A stretch of DNA of 36,724 nucleotides, from the NCBI GenBank assembly GCA_002398845.1, contig DHBY01000017.1, forward strand, positions 1 through 36,724. The letters are read 5' to 3'. Source of the DNA: Firmicutes bacterium UBA4916. GTDB taxonomy: Bacteria; Bacillota; Clostridia; Tissierellales; Tepidimicrobiaceae. Below are positions 32,126-36,724 of the stretch, piece after piece (the stretch's first letter is position 1; every line of letters begins with the position of its first letter). Under the pieces are notes generated by a model. It worked only from the letters and a program-made list of their open reading frames with translations. It did no database searches and was not told where the DNA came from. A program made the translations under genes and the position numbers.

Positions 32126-33538
32126 ATGAAAACACCAATCTTAGATGGTTTAAAGAGGCTAAAGGAAGAAAATAGTGTATCCTTTCATATGCCTGGTCAC
32201 AAGGGAAAAAATACATTAATAGAATGGGGAGACTATATTCCTTACATAGATACTACAGAAGTAGCAGGAATGGACAATTTACATGATCCAAGAGGCGTTA
32301 TAAAAGAAAGCCAAGAGTTAGCAGCTAAAGCCTTTGGGGCCAAGGAAACTCTCTATTCCATCAATGGAACTACTGGCGGCATATATATAGCATTATCTAC
32401 AGTAACCAATCCAGGGGATAAAGTACTTATCCAAAGAAATTCTCATAAATCCATGTATAATGGAGCAATCCTAAACAGATTAAATGTTGAATATATGTAT
32501 CCTAATTATAATGAAAAATACCATGTATTAACGGGCATAGACCCAGAGCATATAGAATTAAGATTAAAACAAGATAAGGATATCAAAGTAGTAACTATTG
32601 TATATCCAAACTATTATGGAGTCTGTTCAGATATTAAAAGGATAGCAGAAATAGTCCATAAATATAATAGGATATTGCTGGTAGATGAAGCCCATGGCAG
32701 CCATTTTACATTTTCAGATAAACTTCCAATATCTGCTTTAGAAGCAGGGGCAGATATTGTAGTTCAAAGCACTCATAAAACTTTACCTAGTTTTACTCAA
32801 ACTTCCATGATTCATGTAGGTACAGATCGGGTAAATATAGATAAATTAAAAGATATGTCATCCCTTTATCAAACCACTAGTCCTTCCTATTTATTTATGG
32901 CATCTTTAGAAATTGCAAGAGCCTATATGGAGGAAGAAGGAAAAAGAAAATTAGAAGAAAGTATATTATTATCAAATAAAACTATGGAATTATTGGACAA
33001 AATAGAAAGAGTTCATTTATTCACAGGGGATGAAGAAGATAAAACCATATATGCAAAGGACAATACCAAGATACTCTTTAGACTAGATGGCATGACAGGA
33101 ACAAAAGCAAAGAATATTTTAAGAGAAGACTATAATATTCGTTTGGAAATGGCAGACTACTATTATGCTTTAATACTTACTAGTCTTATGAACGAAAAAG
33201 AGGACTTTGAAAAATTAATAAATGCCGTAGAGGATATGACTAAAAAGAGTTCCTATGAAGAAGTAACACCTGTAAGCATAGAAATGCCAACACCTAAAAT
33301 TATATTACCTATACATGAAGCCTTTTATGGCAATAAAAAGGTTCTTGATTTAAAGGAAGGCATTGGTAAAATATCTGCATCCTACGTAATCCCATATCCC
33401 CCAGGAATTCCACTAATATGTCCAGGAGAAGAGATTACCGAGGAATTATGTGAACATATATGGTTTTTAATGGATAAGGGTATAGAAATAGTAGGGCTTA
33501 TAGGCTATAATAAAGACAAGATAGAAGTTGTAGATTAA
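32126..33538 (+). CDS. Orn/Lys/Arg decarboxylase-like PLP enzyme (YaaO)
   Basis: The 470-aa fold-type I PLP enzyme has HMPGHKG at the N-terminus, NGTTGGIYIAL, the cofactor Asp/His in LLVDEAHGSHFTFSD, and the PLP lysine in QSTHKTLPSFTQ. The shorter length (no N-terminal wing domain) fits YaaO/SpeA-type proteins of Firmicutes that make agmatine or cadaverine. Substrate is not resolvable by eye. GGAGGAG precedes the ATG; position between gin and tmk is as in B. subtilis. Confidence 0.9.
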   Translation: MKTPILDGLKRLKEENSVSFHMPGHKGKNTLIEWGDYIPYIDTTEVAGMDNLHDPRGVIKESQELAAKAFGAKETLYSINGTTGGIYIALSTVTNPGDKVLIQRNSHKSMYNGAILNRLNVEYMYPNYNEKYHVLTGIDPEHIELRLKQDKDIKVVTIVYPNYYGVCSDIKRIAEIVHKYNRILLVDEAHGSHFTFSDKLPISALEAGADIVVQSTHKTLPSFTQTSMIHVGTDRVNIDKLKDMSSLYQTTSPSYLFMASLEIARAYMEEEGKRKLEESILLSNKTMELLDKIERVHLFTGDEEDKTIYAKDNTKILFRLDGMTGTKAKNILREDYNIRLEMADYYYALILTSLMNEKEDFEKLINAVEDMTKKSSYEEVTPVSIEMPTPKIILPIHEAFYGNKKVLDLKEGIGKISASYVIPYPPGIPLICPGEEITEELCEHIWFLMDKGIEIVGLIGYNKDKIEVVD

Positions 33539-33556
33539 GAAAGGAATGACTTAGGA

Positions 33557-34189
33557 TTGAATGGCATATTTATAACACTAGAGGGTCCAGATGGTTCAGG
33601 GAAAAGTACTATTATGAAATTAATAATTGATTATTTTAATAATAAAAATATAGATTTTATTGCAACTAGGGAGCCAGGAGGCACAGAAATAGGAGAGAAA
33701 ATTAGAAATATCATATTAGATGAAAAGAATAAAAATATGGCAGCAGAAACAGAAGCCCTCCTATATGCTGCATCTAGAGGGCAGCATATAGAAGAAAAGA
33801 TTCTTCCAGCCTTAAAAATGGGAAAAGTAGTTCTTTGTGAAAGATTTGTGCTTTCATCTTTAGCTTACCAAGGAGTAGGTAGAAATTTAGGCATAGAAAA
33901 AGTAAAGATGATTAATGATTTTGCCATTAAAGGTGTATCACCCGATTTAACCTTGTTTTTCCATGTGGATCCAGTGGTTACTTTGGATAGAAAGACAGAA
34001 AAAGAAGGAGGGGATAGGCTAGAAAAAGAAGGGTCCAAGTTTCACAAAGAAGTATATGAAGGATATATGAAACTTTTAAGCCTTTATCCTGAAAACATTG
34101 AAATAATAGATGCATCTAAATCTATAGAAGAGGTATTTCATCAAAGTATTTATCATATAGAAAAAATACTTAAAAAAAGGGAGGAATGA
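33557..34189 (+). CDS. tmk: Thymidylate kinase
   Basis: The 210-aa protein makes dTDP from dTMP and ATP. Visible are the P-loop EGPDGSGKST, the DR(Y/F)-like CERFVLSSLAYQG motif, the TREPGGTEIGEKIR substrate loop and a lid region. No in-frame ATG precedes the P-loop; the start is a TTG at 33557, with AAAGGA about 11 bases upstream. It overlaps the ribosome site of the next gene and forms an operon with the c-di-AMP receptor, holB and yaaT genes. Confidence 0.94.
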   Translation: MNGIFITLEGPDGSGKSTIMKLIIDYFNNKNIDFIATREPGGTEIGEKIRNIILDEKNKNMAAETEALLYAASRGQHIEEKILPALKMGKVVLCERFVLSSLAYQGVGRNLGIEKVKMINDFAIKGVSPDLTLFFHVDPVVTLDRKTEKEGGDRLEKEGSKFHKEVYEGYMKLLSLYPENIEIIDASKSIEEVFHQSIYHIEKILKKREE

Positions 34190-34191
34190 GA

Positions 34192-34518
34192 ATGAAACTT
34201 ATAATTGCAATAGTTCAAGATCAAGATGCCCCGAGCTTAGTAGATGATCTTACGGAAAAAGAATTTAGAGTTACAAAATTAGCATCTACAGGAGGATTTT
34301 TAAAATCTGGGAATACTACTCTTCTAATTGGAGTAGAGGAAGAATCGGTTTCAGAGGTAATAGAGATAATAGAGGACGATTGTAAAACAAGAGAAATTAC
34401 TACATCATTGTTAACCATGTCCATGCCAGGGGATATGTATATACCATATCCAATGGAGATAAAAGTAGGAGGGGCTACTTTATTTATATTAGATGTGGAA
34501 AGGCTAATTAGGATATAA
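34192..34518 (+). CDS. darA: Cyclic-di-AMP receptor, PII-like (PstA/DarA/YaaQ), full-length copy
   Basis: The 108-aa PII-like signalling protein binds c-di-AMP. It has MKLIIAIVQDQD, the ligand-binding RVTKLASTGGFLKSGNTT, the long loop ending MPGDMYIPYPMEIKVGGAT and the C-terminal FILDVERL. This matches PstA/DarA throughout. An ATG at 34186 overlaps the tmk stop; GGGAGG favours 34192. Downstream targets are unknown. Confidence 0.93.
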   Translation: MKLIIAIVQDQDAPSLVDDLTEKEFRVTKLASTGGFLKSGNTTLLIGVEEESVSEVIEIIEDDCKTREITTSLLTMSMPGDMYIPYPMEIKVGGATLFILDVERLIRI

Positions 34519-34533
34519 ATAAGGGGGAGGATT

Positions 34534-34818
34534 ATGAAACTTATTATCGCCATAGTTCAAGATGAGTTTTCAACAAAAGTGATAAAAAGCCTTATGGCTA
34601 ACAAATACAGGACTACGAAACTATCTTCCACAGGTGGATTTTTAAAAATGGGGAATACTACTTTATTAATAGGTGTAGAGGATAGAAAAGTAGACGAGGT
34701 TATAAAAGTTATTGAAGAAGAATGTAAAGATAAGAAGGTTCAAAAAGCTAAGAGTGGAGTAGATGTAGGCGCAGCCAATATATTTGTATTAGATATGCAT
34801 GATTTTAAGAAGATATAA
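34534..34818 (+). CDS. Second PII-like c-di-AMP receptor paralogue with a shortened loop
   Basis: The 94-aa protein is tandem with darA. It keeps MKLIIAIVQDE and the binding stretch RTTKLSSTGGFLKMGNTT, but its long loop is replaced by KKVQKAKSGVDVGAANIFV, lacking the YxPYPxEI strand of PstA. Ligand contacts from the N-terminal half are present, so c-di-AMP binding is plausible, but the signalling loop differs. GGGGGAGG precedes the ATG. It fills the place of yaaR in the Bacillus order. Confidence 0.85.
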   Translation: MKLIIAIVQDEFSTKVIKSLMANKYRTTKLSSTGGFLKMGNTTLLIGVEDRKVDEVIKVIEEECKDKKVQKAKSGVDVGAANIFVLDMHDFKKI

Positions 34819-34834
34819 ACTTGGAGGAAATTTA

Positions 34835-35812
34835 ATGGATTTTACCAAAATTATAGGTCACGAAAAGATAATAGAGAAATTGAAAAATGCCATAGATAAA
34901 GATGAGATATCCCATAGCTACCTATTGGAAGGTAGCGAATCCATAGGTAAAAAAATGGTAGCATTATCTTTTGCCAAGACCCTCTTGTGTAAAGAAGGGG
35001 GTCTTGAGCCTTGTAATAGATGTAATTCATGTTTGAAATTTGATAATTTTAACCATCCAGATTTTCAACTGATAGAACCAGAAAAAGATATAATTAAAAA
35101 AGAAAAAATTGATGAGTTTATTAAAAGCATAAATATTGCTCCCTTAGAGAGCAAAAGAAAAATAATCATTATAGATGATAGTCATAAGATGAGGGTGGAG
35201 GGACAAAATGCCTTATTAAAAACCTTAGAGGAGCCGCCAGCCTATATGAATATCATACTAATAGCTCCAAATAGAAACAATCTTATTCCTACAATCCAAT
35301 CTAGATGTCAAATAATCACATTTTATCCCGTGGAAAGCAAAAAGATTGAAAATTTGTTGGTATCAAACTACGATAAGACAAAAGAAGAAGCTAAATTTAT
35401 TGCTCATTTCACCAAAGGAAGCGTAGGACGCGCCATATATATTTCTCAATCTGAGGACTTTTTTCAAAAGAGGGATGAAATCCTTAATATAATTGATAGT
35501 ATCATAAATGGGGACAAACTTAAAATATTTAATTCTATTGATTTTTTTATAAAGAATAAGGATTCTTATGAAGAAATCCTAGATATTATTCTTTATTGGT
35601 TTAGAGATTTAATCATATATAAAGAGATTGGAGAATCAGGACTTATAATAAATATGGACAAAGTTTCTTTGCTATCCAATCAATCTTTTTTAAATATAGA
35701 TAAGATTAATGATATAATAGAGAAGATAATTGAAACAAGGGAAAGTATAGAAAGAAATGTTAATTATCAGTTAGCAATAGAAGCCATGCTTTTAAGTATG
35801 CAGGAGGTATAA
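34835..35812 (+). CDS. holB: DNA polymerase III delta-prime subunit
   Basis: The 325-aa clamp-loader AAA+ protein has a degenerate P-loop (EGSESIGKKMVAL), as usual for delta-prime. Zinc-binding cysteines (CNRCNSC with an upstream C), IIDDSHKM, LLKTLEEPP and the SRC motif (IQSRCQIITF) are all visible. TGGAGG precedes the ATG at 34835; the earlier ATG at 34799 lies inside the previous gene. Its TAA overlaps the yaaT ATG by one base. Confidence 0.93.
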   Translation: MDFTKIIGHEKIIEKLKNAIDKDEISHSYLLEGSESIGKKMVALSFAKTLLCKEGGLEPCNRCNSCLKFDNFNHPDFQLIEPEKDIIKKEKIDEFIKSINIAPLESKRKIIIIDDSHKMRVEGQNALLKTLEEPPAYMNIILIAPNRNNLIPTIQSRCQIITFYPVESKKIENLLVSNYDKTKEEAKFIAHFTKGSVGRAIYISQSEDFFQKRDEILNIIDSIINGDKLKIFNSIDFFIKNKDSYEEILDIILYWFRDLIIYKEIGESGLIINMDKVSLLSNQSFLNIDKINDIIEKIIETRESIERNVNYQLAIEAMLLSMQEV

Positions 35813-36705
35813 TGTTTATGATAACAGTAGTAGGTGTAAGATTTAAAAAAGCAGGAAAGATATATTATTTCGACCCTGGCGAACTAGATATAAATAAGGA
35901 CGACTATGTAGTAGTAGAAACAGCTAGAGGAATAGAATTTGGACATGTAATAGTAGGACCAAAACAGGTAACAGAAGAGGAAATAGTTCCTCCACTAAAA
36001 AAGGTACTTCGAGTAGCATTGGAGGAAGACTTTGTAATACACGAAACCAATAAAGAAAAATCTAAAGAAGCCTTTGGTATTTGTGAAGAAAAGATAGAAG
36101 AACACGGTTTAGAGATGAAACTTGTGGATGTAGAATATACTTTTGATAATAATAAAGTTATTTTTTATTTTACCGCTGATGGCAGGGTGGATTTTAGAGA
36201 ATTGGTGAAGGATTTAGCTGCTATATTTAAAACTAGAATAGAACTTAGACAAATCGGTGTAAGAGATGAGGCAAAGATGATAGGAGGCCTAGGACCTTGT
36301 GGAAGGCCTGTATGTTGTACTACTTTCCTTGGGGAGTTTGAACCTGTTTCCATAAAGATGGCTAAAGAACAAAATCTATCCTTAAATCCAACAAAGATAT
36401 CAGGCCTCTGCGGCAGACTTATGTGCTGTTTAAAATATGAACATGAAGCATATGAAAAATTATTAGAAAAGATGCCTGCCATAGGCACTATAGTAATAAC
36501 TCCTGAAGGGAGAGGCACAGTAGTAGATACCTATACATTATTAGAAATGGTAAAGGTAAAAGTAAGGCTAAAAGACGATACAGAAGACTTATTCAATCAT
36601 AAAATAGATGAAATCATAATAACAAACGAAAAAGATCCCCAATATACAAATGAAACAGAAGAGGTGGAAAATAAAACCGAAGGTGAATTTACAGATTTAG
36701 AATAA
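35812..36705 (+). CDS. ricT: PSP1-domain protein RicT (YaaT)
   Basis: The 297-aa protein has the PSP1 domain (from about residue 60 to 145, ending LRQIGVRDEAKMIGGLGPCG) and the cysteine clusters CGRPVCC and CGRLMCC that hold iron-sulfur clusters with RicA and RicF in B. subtilis. There the complex aids RNase Y-dependent mRNA processing, sporulation and competence. AGGAGG five bases before the ATG supports this start. The acidic tail closes before the window ends. Confidence 0.92.
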   Translation: MFMITVVGVRFKKAGKIYYFDPGELDINKDDYVVVETARGIEFGHVIVGPKQVTEEEIVPPLKKVLRVALEEDFVIHETNKEKSKEAFGICEEKIEEHGLEMKLVDVEYTFDNNKVIFYFTADGRVDFRELVKDLAAIFKTRIELRQIGVRDEAKMIGGLGPCGRPVCCTTFLGEFEPVSIKMAKEQNLSLNPTKISGLCGRLMCCLKYEHEAYEKLLEKMPAIGTIVITPEGRGTVVDTYTLLEMVKVKVRLKDDTEDLFNHKIDEIIITNEKDPQYTNETEEVENKTEGEFTDLE

Positions 36706-36724
36706 ATATATTTTATAACCCTTT

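Overview
The window is AT-rich, with strong AGGAGG-type ribosome sites, sigma-A-like promoters, a lysine riboswitch and several sporulation genes (cwlD, bofA, gin/csfB). Together these indicate a spore-forming anaerobic Firmicute of the Clostridia/Tissierellia type. No tRNA, rRNA, CRISPR array or intact insertion sequence was seen.

Region 1 (1-8068) is the end of a bacterial microcompartment (BMC) metabolosome locus. It encodes an EutK/PduK-like BMC-H shell protein with an acidic tail and SAP/Rho-N-like end, a CoA-acylating aldehyde dehydrogenase, a PduL phosphotransacylase and two nearly identical BMC-H proteins. Facing them are a PocR-domain sensor kinase (split by a frameshift at an A8 run), an AraC-type response regulator and an iron alcohol dehydrogenase. 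A choline/ethanolamine-kinase-like gene is divergent from the dehydrogenase. The signature enzyme that makes the aldehyde lies upstream of the window, so the substrate cannot be named. The core would convert aldehyde to acyl-CoA to acyl-phosphate, with the alcohol dehydrogenase recycling NADH.

Region 2 (8069-11640) holds cwlD and lysC. lysC is read leftward behind a full lysine riboswitch with terminator and antiterminator. Head-to-head with the lysC promoter is a gene-free stretch that appears to encode a standalone, highly structured RNA of about 375 nt (10621-10999), closed by a 12-bp long-range helix that starts at the predicted first transcribed base. I could not assign it to a known family; it is the most interesting item in the window. 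A small phosphoesterase follows on the other strand.

Region 3 (11640-23621) contains two complete, paralogous five-gene peptide ABC importer operons (oppABCDF) in tandem. Each has a hairpin between oppA and oppB, and they are separated by a 545-bp gap carrying REP-like repeats.

Region 4 (23622-27278) is a likely metalloid-responsive operon: a G3E/CobW GTPase, an ArsR repressor with the As(III)-type CVCxxC motif, an ArsP-like permease and a CxxC thioredoxin-like protein. It sits behind a consensus promoter and a 34-bp perfect palindrome. An Mrp/ApbC-type ATPase with its own promoter follows.

Region 5 (27448-36705) matches the B. subtilis yaaL-bofA-csfB-yaaO-tmk-yaaQ-holB-yaaT neighbourhood. 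Here it is interrupted by L25/Ctc, a small membrane protein and an AmmeMemoRadiSam pair (a Memo-AMMECR1 fusion and a radical SAM enzyme). yaaQ (c-di-AMP receptor) is duplicated in tandem, with one copy lacking the long loop.
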